Source: Penium margaritaceum (lineage: Eukaryota; Streptophyta; Zygnematophyceae; Desmidiales; Peniaceae). From it: a stretch of DNA of 64,000 nucleotides. Where the stretch lies: the NCBI GenBank assembly GCA_023375785.1, contig SZWC01000096.1, positions 1 through 64,000 on the forward strand, written 5' to 3'. Shown here one piece after another: positions 21,481 through 32,545 of the stretch (the stretch's first letter is position 1; each line of letters opens with the position of its first letter). The notes beneath the pieces were generated by a model. The model had not been told where the DNA came from and ran no database searches. It worked only from the letters and a program-made list of their open reading frames with translations. A program made the position numbers and the translations under genes.

Positions 21481-22233
21481 CCATCATGTTGTTGAGCTCC
21501 TTCTTCTCCTTTCCACCTTTGTTCCCACCTTCTTTCTTGGGACTACGGCAGTCCCTAGCCCAGTGCCCAGCCTTGCCACAGTTTTGACAGTTGCCGGGCT
21601 TCTTGGAACTCTTCCCACCAGCATTGCCTTTCCCTCCACCGCCACCGCTCCCGTTGTTGCTTTGACTGGAGCGAGAGCTTGCGCCTTGTCCACCGATGCG
21701 AGATGCATAGGCTGAGATGCTTGCCTCACTGCCACTGTGTCGCATGGACTCGTTGCAGACGTGTTTGGCGACAGCCTCGTACGTCAGATCTGCCTCCTTC
21801 CAACCACCAAGAACGGTGATCAAGGACCCCTAGCTTTCCGGCAGCGCCATTAGAAGGATCATGGCACGCATGTTGGAGTCGAGATTCCATTCCATTTGCT
21901 GGACCTCCTGCAGCACGTTGAATGATTGCAAAAATGCGGGTATCGATTCTCCTTTGCACACCCTCATCAAAATCAACCTTTGGAAGATGAAGAGTCGGTT
22001 TGCTAAGGCATTTAGTTGATACACACGTGCGAGTTTTGCGTAGGCCTCGGCAGCCAATGTACATCCTGTGATGTGGGAGTGTTAATTCTCATTGATGGAC
22101 GTCACAAGAATGGCGAGAGCCATGTTGTTCTTCATTGTCCATGCTGCAAGGTCAGCTGCATATGTCGTCACTGTTGCATCGGCGGGTGCTGTTTTGGTCC
22201 CTTTTAGGATGTCAAGGTAGCCACGCATGTTCA
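21480..22233 (-). pseudogene. gag of element I, main part
   Basis: The minus strand carries a UBN2-type gag (AEAYAKLARVYQLNALANRLFIFQRLILMRV, MRAMILLMALPES), then ITVLGGWKEADLTYEAV, a glycine/serine-rich stretch and the zinc knuckle CQNCGKAGHWARDC near 21555-21600. The first codons of this gag lie beyond the MITE, at 22571-22664. Confidence 0.8.
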
Positions 22234-22562
22234 TAAGGCTGCACACCAAGTCCTAGGATCCGGGGAACGTATCCATGAACCCGGATCCGGATCCGAATCC
22301 GGGGATCTGGATCCTTGATCAATGTTTGATTCGGGATCCGAGGATCTTTTCACCACATGTAAAAGAGGGAAAAACAGGGTTAGGAGTGAAGAAATGTAAG
22401 GCATTATCCTTGCTCAGCCTGTAGGATCCGGAAAAGATTCGGGTATCCATAGGATCCGAGGATCTTTTCTTGTATCCGAGGATCCAAATCTATCCTTGGA
22501 TCCAGAACCGTGGATCAGAATCCAACCCGGGATTCGGGAATCTTACCCGGTGTGTACCCTTA
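22234..22562. mobile_element. hAT-like MITE, GGATCC-rich, 329 bp
   Basis: Terminal inverted repeats TAAGGCTGCACACC (22234-22247) and GGTGTGTACCCTTA (22549-22562) match at 12 of 14 positions. The flanks CATGTTCA (22226-22233) and CACGTTCA (22563-22570) form an 8-bp target duplication with one change. An 8-bp duplication and an end beginning TAAGG fit the hAT superfamily (end consensus YARNG). The interior is packed with GGATCC, GGATCT and GGATCCG words. It has no coding capacity. It sits inside the gag of element I. Confidence 0.75.
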
Positions 22563-22570
22563 CACGTTCA

Positions 22571-22880
22571 TGACAATCTCAAAATGCCACTTCCACAAGG
22601 GAACACATGTCCCCGTGAATGTAGACATACCCGCCTCAAGGCAGGCTTTAGTCGGATCCGCCATTTCCTGCAGTTGCTTGTCTTCTCTGCTTCGCTGCTA
22701 CTCTTCTTCGTTGAGGTCGATGAGGCTGATGAGGCTGCAGACTGTGACCGTTGTCAAAGGTGCAGTTGGTTCCGTTGCATACCCCTCCCGCCAATGATTG
22801 CCTAAGGTGATGGTGCCGTCGTGAGAGAACGGACTCGGGGTCTTACCACCTTCTAAAAGGGGTAGAGCTTAATCCCATTG
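22571..22880 (-). pseudogene. gag start and leader of element I
   Basis: The minus-strand ATG at 22664 begins MADPTKACLEAGMSTF and continues LWKWHFEIVMNV up to the MITE. This is the plant copia gag N-terminal motif and parallels Copia-2 DGTGFALWRWQFEVFL. The 22665-22880 stretch resembles the Copia-3 leader of element N. Neither the primer site nor the 5' LTR is present. Confidence 0.65.
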
Positions 22881-23936
22881 GGGCTGGAGGGTCTTGTCCA
22901 ACATGGACAGAGCTGTTCCTCTTCCCCTAGTCTGCCATGGTTTTGGGTATCACTGTCTCTCACATACTGAAAATGCGGGTCAGAGATGATGTTGATAAGA
23001 AAATTGTAAGTCTGTATATCTTTCTCTTTCCACTCTTCATGTGTCACTATTGCAGTTTAGATGAACGTGCAGCTGTTGCACCCTTCTGTGATGCCTTCCC
23101 CCCCACTACCTACGCTGTGGTCATGCCTTTTGCTTGTGGAGAAGGACTTGGCTCCTTGCCGCTCACCACCTCCCACAAGCCCCTCTTCTCTAATGGGAGG
23201 CGTGTACAGATCTTCCAAAACGTGATGTTGGCACATCCTTCTAGCCTCTCTAAGGGCTTGGCTGCTTTCACATCATCTGCTGGTGCCATTTTGAGCTTTG
23301 GTGATATTTAATGCTGCCCTTGAATGGTGGCGCTACTCCTTCTTCTGCTACTACTTCTGCTAGAAATCTGTCTAACAGAAAATGGACAATAGAGGTCTGG
23401 AAACTGGGAATGTGGAAAAAGCAAGCCAACCACTAGAAACTTCAGCTCAAAAACGTTTCAGATGGATGCATAAAACATGGTCATCAATGGGAGATCTAGA
23501 AAGTTATGCCCTTTTGGAAACAGGGTATGGAGCAGCTCCTACTCTAGCTCAGACCAGCCAACTTGTAAATGTCTCTCCCAAACGTACCAATAGAATGCAA
23601 ATATCTTTGCACCAATGGCAAGCTCAAGAAAAATAATTTTCTTTAACTTTAATTTTATTTGCATTTGCTACGTTCCAGATTTGGGAAAGAAATGACAAAG
23701 TTATGGTTATGTCAAGGCAATTTTCTTACTGAGAGATAAGAGTCTAGCCTCTGCCCAACTCGTTTTCAGCATATCTCTCTATATGACGATTTTATCTTTG
23801 CGGTCTTGGGTTCAATGGAAACCTTGTCTTGCTATCTTTGAAATTTGCCTGCTGATCATCAAACTTGAAAAAGGTTTGACCCTAACCTGTCACTCTGAAA
23901 GTGACAGGCTTGCGCTGGCTGAAACTAGCATAACCT

Positions 23937-23949
23937 GGCTCTCATACCA
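23937..23949 (-). other. primer-binding site of element J
   Basis: On the minus strand TGGTATGAGAGCC lies two bases downstream of the LTR end. It differs at one base from TGGTATCAGAGCC, the complement of the 3' end of plant initiator tRNA-Met used by element E. Copia-1 therefore uses the ordinary tRNA 3'-end primer site. Confidence 0.8.
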
Positions 23950-24336
23950 AGTGTTGTAACTAAAGGAGAGAGGAAATTTTGTAGCAACGAGCACGTCGTA
24001 ATGAAAGGGCATCAGGTCTTCTGATGAATGGTAATTGAATCACAAAAAATGTTGGACTACATGTAAACTAGAGCTTGGGCAAGTCAGCCCTCTCAAAAGC
24101 TACACTTCTTAGCCATGGAGGCTAAGGCTCACACTCTTGAGTCCATAATCTCACACAAGAAAAGAAATTAGCCTGCCAATCAGGCTCACAACTCACACAC
24201 AACCTAGAGAGCTAGAAAATGCTCTCATGGTACACTCATAGTGGTCAAATAACCCTCAATCCCATGGAGAATTGCCATGTGTCCATGGCTTGCACACAAG
24301 GATCTCACCTCACCAAAAAGTTAAGGAGAGGTACCT

Positions 24337-25128
24337 TTTTGTTGACCTGATATGCCCCCTGTCCATAGCTGATATTTGGACAGGCACATGACAGACTAGG
24401 CATGTACTACTCCCTTGGAGTAAGTTCTTCTAAGTCTGGTCCAGATAGACAAGGCAAGCAACGCTCCTTTGGACCACGTTCCCTTGGTGTAAACTGGATT
24501 CTATAGCCGACAAACAGTACCTAGGAGAGCTCCTTGTGGGTTTGACATACCAGAATTTGTCTCTACAGCTACGGGTCACTCTGTCAAATCCCAGCCCAGT
24601 GATTAGTTCTGGATATGAGCAAAAGGGGGATAGGAAGGTTCTTAGAGACATCTTAGAACATTCCAAGGTCCGTTCTTGTGGGTGACACCACTTGGCAGTC
24701 ACAGAGAGCGGCATGTAGGCAGCTGGGATGATGTAATTGAGATTACCCCCAAAGTGGCTCATCCAAGGAGCCATTGTGGATCTAGGCTAGAGGCTGGCTC
24801 TAGGACTATAAGTACATATCAGTTATGTGTGATTGGTTACAGTTCTTACCTTTGAGACTAGTCACAAAGTTGTCTACTAGAGACAAAAACTAAAGAAATA
24901 TTGGTTGGTCTAAGCCCCATGACTTAGAACCTTGTGCGAAAGTAACCAGGTGCGAAAGTAACCAGGTGCGAAACCCTCAGTGCAAGGAAGTGATTCATAT
25001 GAACTGCTCACTATGAAATTGTGATTCTAAGGGAGAAATCTTCTCCTACTTGCAATAGTAGGAGGGGAAGGCATTTGCTATTTTTTTCACCTTGTTTTCC
25101 ATTTCGTTGCCTTAGGCCGGTTGAAACG
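24337..25128 (+). repeat. solo Copia-3 LTR inside the LTR of element J
   Basis: Starts TGTTGACCTGATATG and runs to GGCCGGTTGAAACG. The Copia-1 LTR sequence resumes directly on both sides (GGTACCTTTT before, TTTTCCTAGTCAG after). The short TTTT overlap is consistent with a target duplication, though the right end is worn. A lone LTR of this kind arises by recombination between the two LTRs of a full element. Confidence 0.8.
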
Positions 25129-25459
25129 TTTTCCTAGTCAGTATAATGTGACAAGGCAACCCAAGAATCTAGGACCCTCTTGGATGTTTCTCCTACCAGG
25201 TATTGACACTAGACCTCTTGCCTTTTGTCTTTTTTTCAGGCTAAGGCATGGAAGCTGTCGCCCATGGTCACCCACACACCGCTAGTCGATGATCCGCGAA
25301 ATTCTCAAAATTCATGTATCACCATCCGACTGTTGGATCGGCCTGAAACTTGGATCTTTTCAATGAAAAAGTTGAATTGACGATTGGAGGAGGCGTCTCA
25401 TAGTTTCTTGGAATTTGCTCCTGTGGACCTAAACTAAGCCAGATGGCCTATCTTTCAAT

Positions 25460-26339
25460 AATGATAGCTGATCATCAGCATCTACATGCTCTTCGTGTCC
25501 CATTTTCCCCGCTTCTCCTTTGGCACGTGCATGTGCGCCAAGCTACGTAATGGAAGAAGGTGGCCAACACTTGGCTTTTTGGCAAATCACACCTCGTACG
25601 GCGTCATCTATTCTAATGCCTTAGTTGGATTGCAGTTCTTGATGTACATCACAGTGCTCACTGCTTCGGCCTAGAATTTGTATGAGAGCCAAGTTGCCTG
25701 TAGCATGGAGCGCGTTGACTCAATGATGATGTGATTGGCGTGTTATGCTATAGTGTTAAACTGTGGCGAGTATGGCGTGGTACGCGATACCTTGATGTCA
25801 AGGTCTTGATGCTGCTACGAGGTAGTCCTTGAACTCCTTGCTAAGGTACTCTCCACCACGGTCAATGTACAATGCCCTGATTTTCTTGCAAGTCTTGTAC
25901 TCTAACATTGCCTTGAATTTCTTGAGGCTCTCAAAGCCCTGGTCCTTGGAAGAAAGGAAAAACACAGCAGTGTAACAGATGAAATCATCAATACCTAGAG
26001 CCTCCAAAGCTCTGGATCTGTATGGGACCACGCAATTCTATGTGAACTAGCTTGAGTACCTCTGTTGCACGCTCTCATGGTCCAAATAATGCTTCGGGAT
26101 ATTGGTTCCCCTTTAACGGCTGATGCACAACTGCTACTCAAAGATGGAAGTTATGGGCAAGTCACGCACCATCTGCTTTGCTTGAAGTAGCTACAAGGCG
26201 CGCATGCCGATGTGGCCATAGCGTTCATGCCTGTTCTTACAATCTAGTGCCTACACCATTGGTGCAATGCTCTACCCATGCGGGATCTTAGTTCTCCCCA
26301 ACTGGTGGTGTATGTTGTCCTGTTTTACCGACTTTGCCA
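25460..26339 (-). mobile_element. element K: Copia-1 integrase fragment
   Basis: The minus strand reads as Copia-1 integrase, with SRALEALGIDDFICYTAVFFLSSKDQ, KFKAMLEYKTCKKIRALYIDRGGEYLSKEFKDYL and the C-terminal HVPKEKR-like part near 25510. GAG-pre-integrase follows up to 26339. Element J lies in its C-terminal part and the LTR of element H abuts its other end, so K is the oldest layer here. No LTR of its own is visible. Confidence 0.75.
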
Positions 26340-27104
26340 CCGTTGACCTAATATGCCCCTTGTCCATAACTGACATTTAAACAACCACAGGACAGACTAG
26401 GCATGCACTTCTCCCTTGGAGTAAGTCGTATGAGACTGGTCCAGATAGACAAGGCATGCACTACTCCTTTGGGGGAAGTCCCCTTGGTCTATATTGAATA
26501 GTATAACCAGCAAAAATTACCCAGGACAACTCCTTGTGGCTGAGACATTCCAGAGTTAGTCTCTAGAGCGAGAGGTCACTAGGTCAAATCCCAGCTGAGT
26601 GACTAATCTTCCTCTGACCAAAAGGGGGACACAAAGGTTCTAAGAGACATCATAAAACATTCCAAGATTATTCCTTGTGGGTGGCAACACTTGGCAGTTA
26701 GGGAGAGCGCCATGTAGGCAAGGGGGATGATGCAATCCAGAGTCCTCCCAAAGTGGCTCATCCAATGAGCCACTGTGCGCTTAGGCTAGAGGCTGGCTCT
26801 AAGACTATAGATACTTTTGCTTATGATTCATCACATTCCTTACCTTTGAGACTCCTCACAGAGTTTTCCACCAAAGGCAGACACTGAAAAAGCATTGGTT
26901 GGTCTAAGCCCCAAGAGTGAGCTCCTTGCGCAAAAGTGAGCAGGTGCTAAGGACAAAGTGCAAGGAAGTGATTCCTATGAACTGCTCAATGTGGAACCGT
27001 GATTTTGAGGGTGATATCTACTCCTTGGTGCAATTCTAAAAGCAAAGGACAAGTATCATTGTGTTGGCCTTGTTTTCTAGTCCGTTGCCTGAGGCCTGTT
27101 GACA
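26340..27104 (+). repeat. 5' LTR of element H (Copia-3)
   Basis: About 765 bp, from (TG)TTGACCTAATATG to TGTTGACA. It includes a degenerate tRNA-like module (TGGCTGAGACATT, then GGTCAAATCCC at 26582-26592), an imperfect version of the family's TTCTAAGA/TCTTAGAA palindrome, and a TATA-like CTATAGATA near 26810. It is the reference copy for the family in this window. Confidence 0.85.
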
Positions 27105-27108
27105 TGGA

Positions 27109-27120
27109 GTTATGGGCCTA
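27109..27120 (+). other. half-tRNA primer-binding site of element H
   Basis: GTTATGGGCCTA, four bases after the LTR, is complementary (one mismatch) to the anticodon-loop region of plant initiator tRNA-Met. The homologous site in element N is GTTATGGGCCCA. Confidence 0.65.
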
Positions 27121-28139
27121 CAATGACTAGTTTTGAGGCAGCCTTGTGCATGCTCTCTTGCCCTCTTTGTCTTGGAGAGAATATCAGCTATATCAGCTCC
27201 ATTGGCTCAATCTGCTTCATCAACTCCACTGGTGGGTATGGGCACTTAGCAAACAAGGGCTGAGGATAAGCTCTGCCCTTTAAAGTATGACCCTTCGGTC
27301 CTAACCAGGATAAGCTCTGCCCTTAGAGGCAGGACCCTGGGTTTTCTAGAGTGCGTTCTTCTGTGTTTGGAGGTGATCAACGGGTAAGGGGTAAGAAATG
27401 GATTGCACATTCAAAACTTGGTAGCAGAAAAAAACTTATAATAGCCTACATTGACCTCAATGAAGCAGATATTTAGAGAGATATGACGACACCTACGATG
27501 CTCTGTCTTGAGTAGGTCAATGGTGGGATAACAAATTCTATAGGGACAGGGTTTCCCTTGTGAAAATGGAAATGTAAGATTGTCATGAGTGTGCATTACT
27601 AGTTGAAGATGTTCCATGGAGGAGAGGTTGAGCCCCAAAAAAGAGATGCTCGATATAAAGTGTGGGGTGTCAAAAATGACTTGGTGCTTTCGAATCTTGT
27701 GAAATCAGTGCATGATTTATAGCATGTCCACCTCCAAGGTATCACACAAGCATGAAAGGCTTATGAAAAGCTTGCACGTGTACACCAATGAAGGACTCTT
27801 GCAAATCACCTTTTCATCCTTCAAAAACTGACTTTGATGAGGGTGAGCAAGGGAGGGTGGTTTCTGGACATCCTACTGCTGTTTGAAGAACTACTATAGC
27901 AAGTGACCCAAATGAACTGGGAAATTGATATGAACATGCGGGCCATGTTTCTTCTCATGGTCCAACCTGAAAGCTAGGGTCCTCTTATCGTCGTCTTTGG
28001 CGGTTGGAGGGGGGAACATTTGACGTAGAAGGTAGTGTCAGAGTACGTGCGCAACAAGGCCATGGGTCGCAATGGTAGTGAGGCTAACATTTCAGCCTAT
28101 GCTGCATCGTATAGTGGCCGTGGCAACAAATCCTCTTCT

Positions 28140-28940
28140 GGTTAAAGCTTGAGCGGAAGCTGTGGCCGTGGAGGAAGAGGCAATGGTGGTGGTGGAAGGG
28201 GTCTAAAGCATCCTAGGAAGTGCCATAACTGTGGCAAGCTACGGCATTGGGCATGGGAGTGCAGGGTTTCCAAGAAGGAACACAGAGGTCATGGTGGCAA
28301 AAACGAGGGCAAAGGAAAGGGTAAGAAGGAGTTGACCAACATGATGGCTGAGAGCGTGCCAACAACCAACAGTGTGACACTACTCAAGCGTGGAACCTAT
28401 GGGCTGGACTCTGGCACAAACCACCACTTTTCAAGTGAGAAGGATGGGTTTGTTTCCATTTGGGACACTGAACATTGCTTCAGGTGTGCCAATGGCAGCC
28501 TTGTCCATGCGCAAGGCAAGGGAGACAAGTTGATGAGCATCAACGTGAACCAATGCATGAAAGACTTGAAGCTAGAGAACGTCATTGACATGCTGTCTTT
28601 TGGGGTAAATGTCTTATCGGTGTCCAAAACTAAGGACCACAACATGACGGTCGTCTTCATAAAGGAAGAGGCCTTGATTGTCAAGAAAAAGGACATCAAG
28701 GTCTTCTATCCCAAAGAGATTCTTGTTGCACAAATGCCAGATGGGCTCTACGCACTAGAGACCACACCCTTCAAGAGTACAAACAAGGGATATGCAGCGG
28801 TTAAAGAGCCCAAGTCTCCAAAGTGCGATGTTACACCACAGGTCGCTACCATGGCGGCCAGCTCCACCAAAGACACAGATGCTGAGCTTCGGCAAAATCG
28901 GTTTGACCATGTGGCTGACAATACACTACAAGTTATGTAG
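28140..28940 (+). pseudogene. gag C-terminus, protease and GAG-pre-integrase of element H
   Basis: A glycine-rich stretch leads to the CCHC knuckle CHNCGKLRHWAWEC (about 28222-28263). A lysine-rich segment follows, then GLDSGTNHHFSSEKDGF, the aspartic protease active-site region (D-S-G). GKGDKLMSINVNQ and FGVNVLSVSKTKDHNMTVVF mark the protease end. This is the longest intact Copia-3 stretch in the window. It matches element I on the other strand. Confidence 0.8.
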
Positions 28941-29225
28941 CAACACGAAGTGGTTCATGGAATGGAGGGATGCAAGGCCAAGGATGAGGGAAAGTGCAAG
29001 ATGCTTTGTCAGCCATGCCTTCAAGGAAAGGAAAAGAAAAAGCCCTTTGAGCGCAATGGAAAACGTGCGGTACCAATCATAGACCTGATTCACTCTCATG
29101 TGTGTGGACCATTCCACACTCCTTCAAATGGCAGCCGCTAGTACTTGTTGACTTTCATTAATGACCATAGTTGCAAGATGTGGATCTACTTACTCAAGAC
29201 AAAAAGAGAGGACAAGGAGAAGCTC

Positions 29226-30335
29226 TTGTAAGAAACTCTCAGCTTTTAGAGCCAAGGAAGTAGTTTGGCTTTAGCGTCTCATGGCAGAGATGAGTGTGAG
29301 TGTAGTAGTTCCAGTTCCCATGCGCGTAAAAAACCAGAGGGCAATTGCACTCGCAAAGAAACCCAAGAACCATGCCCGCACCAAACACATTGACATCGCC
29401 TATCACTTCATGAGACACATGGTGTAGTAGGGTCCTATCAAGCTAGAGTATACTCCAAGGAGCAAGCAGGGCGGTGATTTTTGCACCAAGCCAAAAACCC
29501 GTGAGAAGCTGCAGTTCTGCATGAAAGCTTCTAGACTCAACCCACTTTGATTGCGGCAAAGTGGAAGATTGTTGGAAAAGGAGCCATATGGCTCAGTTTC
29601 AGGTCCATAGGAGTAAGTTCTTGGTAGCTACCAGATTCCCACTCAGATCATAAATCTGATTTCACCATTGGAAAGATCATGTGACAGATTGTCTACCATC
29701 CACATTTCAGGCCAATCCAACGGTTGGACTGAGAGATGTGAATTTTCANGACTCAACCCACTTTGATTGCGGCAAAGTGGAAGATTGTTGGAAAAGGAGC
29801 CATATGGCTCAGTTTCAGGTCCATAGGAGTAAGTTCTTGGTAGCTACCAGATTCCCACTCAGATCATAAATCTGATTTCACCATTGGAAAGATCATGTGA
29901 CAGATTGTCTACCATCCACATTTCAGGCCAATCCAACGGTTGGACTGAGAGATGTGAATTTTCAAAGTTTATGGGATCATGGATCGCCGATATGTGGGTG
30001 TACATGGGTGACAGCTCCATGCTTTAGCCTGAGAAAAGAAAAATGCAAGAGGTTCAGGCTCAAGAACTGATGGGAGAAATATCCAAAAAGGTCATTTGTC
30101 TTAGGATTGCCTTGTCAGAGTGTGCTGACTAGGATTAAAGTACCTCCACTTACTTTTTAGGTGAGGTGAGATCCTTGTGTGCTATCAATGGATACATGCC
30201 GATTCTCCATGGTATTGTGGGTTGTGTGACCACTAGGAGTGAGCCATGAGAGTATTCTCTAGCTCTCTAGGTTGTGTGTGACTGGTCAGCCTGATTGCTG
30301 GGTTTATTTCCTCTGTTGGGTGAAATTATGTTGTA
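29226..30335 (+). mobile_element. Copia-1 3' fragment (RNase H end and LTR)
   Basis: Starts within Copia-1 RNase H (SFGAKEAVWLQRLMAEMS-like, NQRAIALAKKPKNHARTKHIDIAYHF). It continues through the purine-rich AAAGTGGAAGAT and a Copia-1 LTR from 29570 (TGTTGGAAAAGGAGCC). The LTR is inflated by an assembly duplication around the N at 29749 and fades at about 30335, where minus-strand Copia-3 integrase begins. Confidence 0.8.
29534..29964. other. assembly duplication around a single N
   Basis: Bases 29534-29748 and 29750-29964 are identical by eye (215 bp each side of the N at 29749). This is the same unmerged-contig pattern as at 857. Confidence 0.85.
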
Positions 30336-32545
30336 GTTTACCCCTGCATTAGCCTGTGTAGCTGCTCTCTGAACCACACCACTCTTTTTCACGGCTTGGT
30401 GCAATGGTACCACAAGCCTGTTTTCAGGAGCTTGATCTCTAAGCTCCAGGAGCACCAGCCACTCTCTGTGTTTTGGAGCTTGTGTGGGATCAAGCATGTC
30501 TTTCTTGTCTGATTCCTTCTCAACAAAAGATACGTCACAACTGCTAATGAGTCTTCTTCTTGCAAGGTCCCACAAACAATAGGTCTTGTGGGTCGTCTCA
30601 TAGTGCACCAGAACAACACACTTTTGTGCTCTTGCATTAAGCTTGTCGGCACCTTCAGCCGCCAGGACCTTTGCCCATGTAGTGCAGCCGAACACTTTGA
30701 GGAGTGAGGAGTCATGCTTTTTGCCTGATCATACTTCTTGTGATGTCATCTAGTGCTTGCCCTTTTTCCTTGCGCGCGTACCCAGAGTAGCCGTAGGAGT
30801 AAGGTTGACAAGATAGCATGCCATTCTTGTCATTTTTTCCGGGAAATATGGTGGACGTTTTGCATCAAAGAGCATGTTGCGCACTGTTCCAAGGATGGTT
30901 TGATTCATCCATTTGTCCATACCATTACTTTGTAGTACAAAGGGCATTGTGGGATGGTGGCTGATCTCATGTTGCCACAACCAGCCTTTGCATGAGTCAT
31001 ACTCTTAGCCGCTCTCGCTTTGTACTGCTTTGATTTTCTTTTGAGTCGCCGCTCTACCATGGAGACAAATTCATGCAAATCCTTGACCTCTCTCTTGGTT
31101 TTGAGGAAAAAGATCTGAACCTTGTGGCTGTGGTAGTCGACGAAGGTCAAAAACTACCGGCTACCACCGTTTGAGGCTGTGCAAAAGGGTCCGCACACAT
31201 CGGTGTGAGTCAGGTGAAGGGCTTATTCTATGCGGCGGCCATTGCGCTCAAAGCGCGTTCACTTGATCTTGCATTGGAGGCAAGGTTCATACAAGCTACA
31301 ACATCCAACCACATCCTAATTGCTTCCATCCATGCCGTAGACCAGCTGTTGTTGCTATATGACTTGGAGCATGCTGTTTGCAACGTGCCCAAAGCATGTA
31401 TGCTAGAGATTTGCGTCTTTTTTCTTTGCGGCAAAAGACGCTTTTTGAGTTTCCATCAATGTACTCTCTTGTATTGGTGCCGATGTTACTGCCTTCGTCA
31501 CAACCGCGTAAGCCGCATCTTTGGATCTCTTTGTTGCAGTTGTCTCGAATACATAGAGCCTGGTGACCCATGTGACCGATGCTACGAGATCTTTGTTGAC
31601 GTAGAGGACCTTGATGTCCTCCTTCTTGACATTGACTGCCGTCTTCTCCATGAACACTACTGTGATTTCGTTGTCGATGATTTTTGACATGAGCAAAAAA
31701 CTTACCATAAAAGAGGGCATGTAGACTACGTCACACAGTTGCGGATAAATTATTGTACCATTAAGATTGATCCCCACCAACTTGTCTCCAGTATTGTTTA
31801 CGTTCACAATGCTGCTGTTGTGCATTTGAACCACCAATCAGTGGGTGCAGGAGATAGTTCAAGCCTTGTTGTTGCTTGAGTGGTGATTGGTGAGGGAGTC
31901 GATCCCTATGGCTCCTGGCCCAAGCAGTGTCGCGACCTTTGTTGGACGCGTGCTTTGTTCAACCATGTTGGTGGCTTTTTGCCATCGTTTGTGAACCGGC
32001 CTGAGGCAACAGCCTAGAAAAGAAGGCCGACAGAATAGCACTTGCCTTCTGCTTTTGGTATTGCAACTAGGAGGAGACATCACCCTGAAAATCACGGTTC
32101 CACACTGAGCAATTCATACAAATCACTTTGTTGCACTCTGTTCTTAGCACCTGATCACTTTTGTGGGAGAAGCTAACTACAGGGGCTTAGACCAACCAAT
32201 GTTTTTTTAGTGTGTGTCTCTTGTGCACAAGTTTATGAGGAGTCTCAGAGGTAAGAGCTGTAATCAATGACATACAAATAACACGTACTTATAGTCCTGG
32301 AGCCAACCTCTAGCCTAGGCATGCTGTGGCTCCTTGGATTAGCCACTTTGGGGATAAACTGGATTCCATCATCCCCACTACCAACATGGCGCTCCCTTTG
32401 ACTGCCAAGTGGTGCCAGCCACAAGGAAGGACCTTGGAATGTTCTAAGATGTCTCTTAGAAGCTTCCTGTCCCCTTTTTTGTCACAGAGAAAATTAGTCA
32501 CTGGGCTAGGATTTGACCTAGTGACCTCTCGCTGTGTATCGAAGG
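30336..32545 (-). mobile_element. element L: Copia-3 remnant (minus)
   Basis: On the minus strand there is a Copia-3 LTR fragment (31992-32545), then protease (about 31400-31950, IGIDSLTNHHSSNNKA and GDKLVGINLNGTI), GAG-pre-integrase, integrase (about 30700-31190) and the integrase C-terminal tail and linker (30336-30695, CLWDLARRRLISSCDVSFVEKES). No gag, RT or RNase H was recognised. Fossil. Confidence 0.75.
31992..32545 (-). repeat. Copia-3 LTR fragment of element L
   Basis: Minus-strand Copia-3 LTR, recognised by GAGACTCCTCATAAAC, the conserved palindrome near 32440, and the end with GGCCGGTTCACA. The similarity ends inside the tRNA-like module near 32545, so the beginning of the LTR is missing. 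Confidence 0.75.

Larger units (their letters stand above)
12171..22880 (-). mobile_element. element I: Copia-3 variant, host of D and of a MITE
   Basis: On the minus strand gag begins at 22664, is interrupted by a 329-bp MITE, and continues to about 21480. Protease and GAG-pre-integrase lie at about 20720-21480. Element D sits inside the integrase (15069-20704). The rest of integrase, RT and RNase H run down to about 12900, then a purine-rich tract (GGGAGAGATT, 12825-12834) and the 3' LTR. The two halves of integrase on either side of D read on from one another (CGPFRT and then SKYFLTFIDDHS). The 5' LTR is missing and the leader stops near 22880. Fossil. Confidence 0.85.
22890..25459 (-). 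mobile_element. element J: Copia-1 5' portion
   Basis: Minus-strand order: 5' LTR (25459 down to 23952, interrupted by a solo Copia-3 LTR), primer site, leader, and the gag N-terminal part (about 23290 to 22890, with PLERLEG, FWKIC and RLPLEKRGLWEVVSG-like motifs). The LTR without its insert is about 714 bp, as expected for Copia-1. The rest of the element is not here; its sequence gives way to element I. It entered the integrase of element K. Fossil. Confidence 0.8.
26340..29225 (+). mobile_element. element H: Copia-3, 5' two thirds
   Basis: 5' LTR, half-tRNA primer site (27109-27120), leader, gag (about 27480-28350), protease (about 28380-28640), GAG-pre-integrase and the beginning of integrase (about 28950-29225) are recognisable on the plus strand. 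At about 29225 the sequence passes straight into the RNase H end of a Copia-1 element in the same orientation. Fossil with many breaks, best kept around the zinc knuckle and protease. Confidence 0.8.

Noticed and set aside
22250-22550. A GGATCC satellite or microsatellite array
   Set aside because: The words are irregularly spaced and mixed with other sequence. The tract is bounded by inverted repeats and an 8-bp target duplication, which fits a transposon better.
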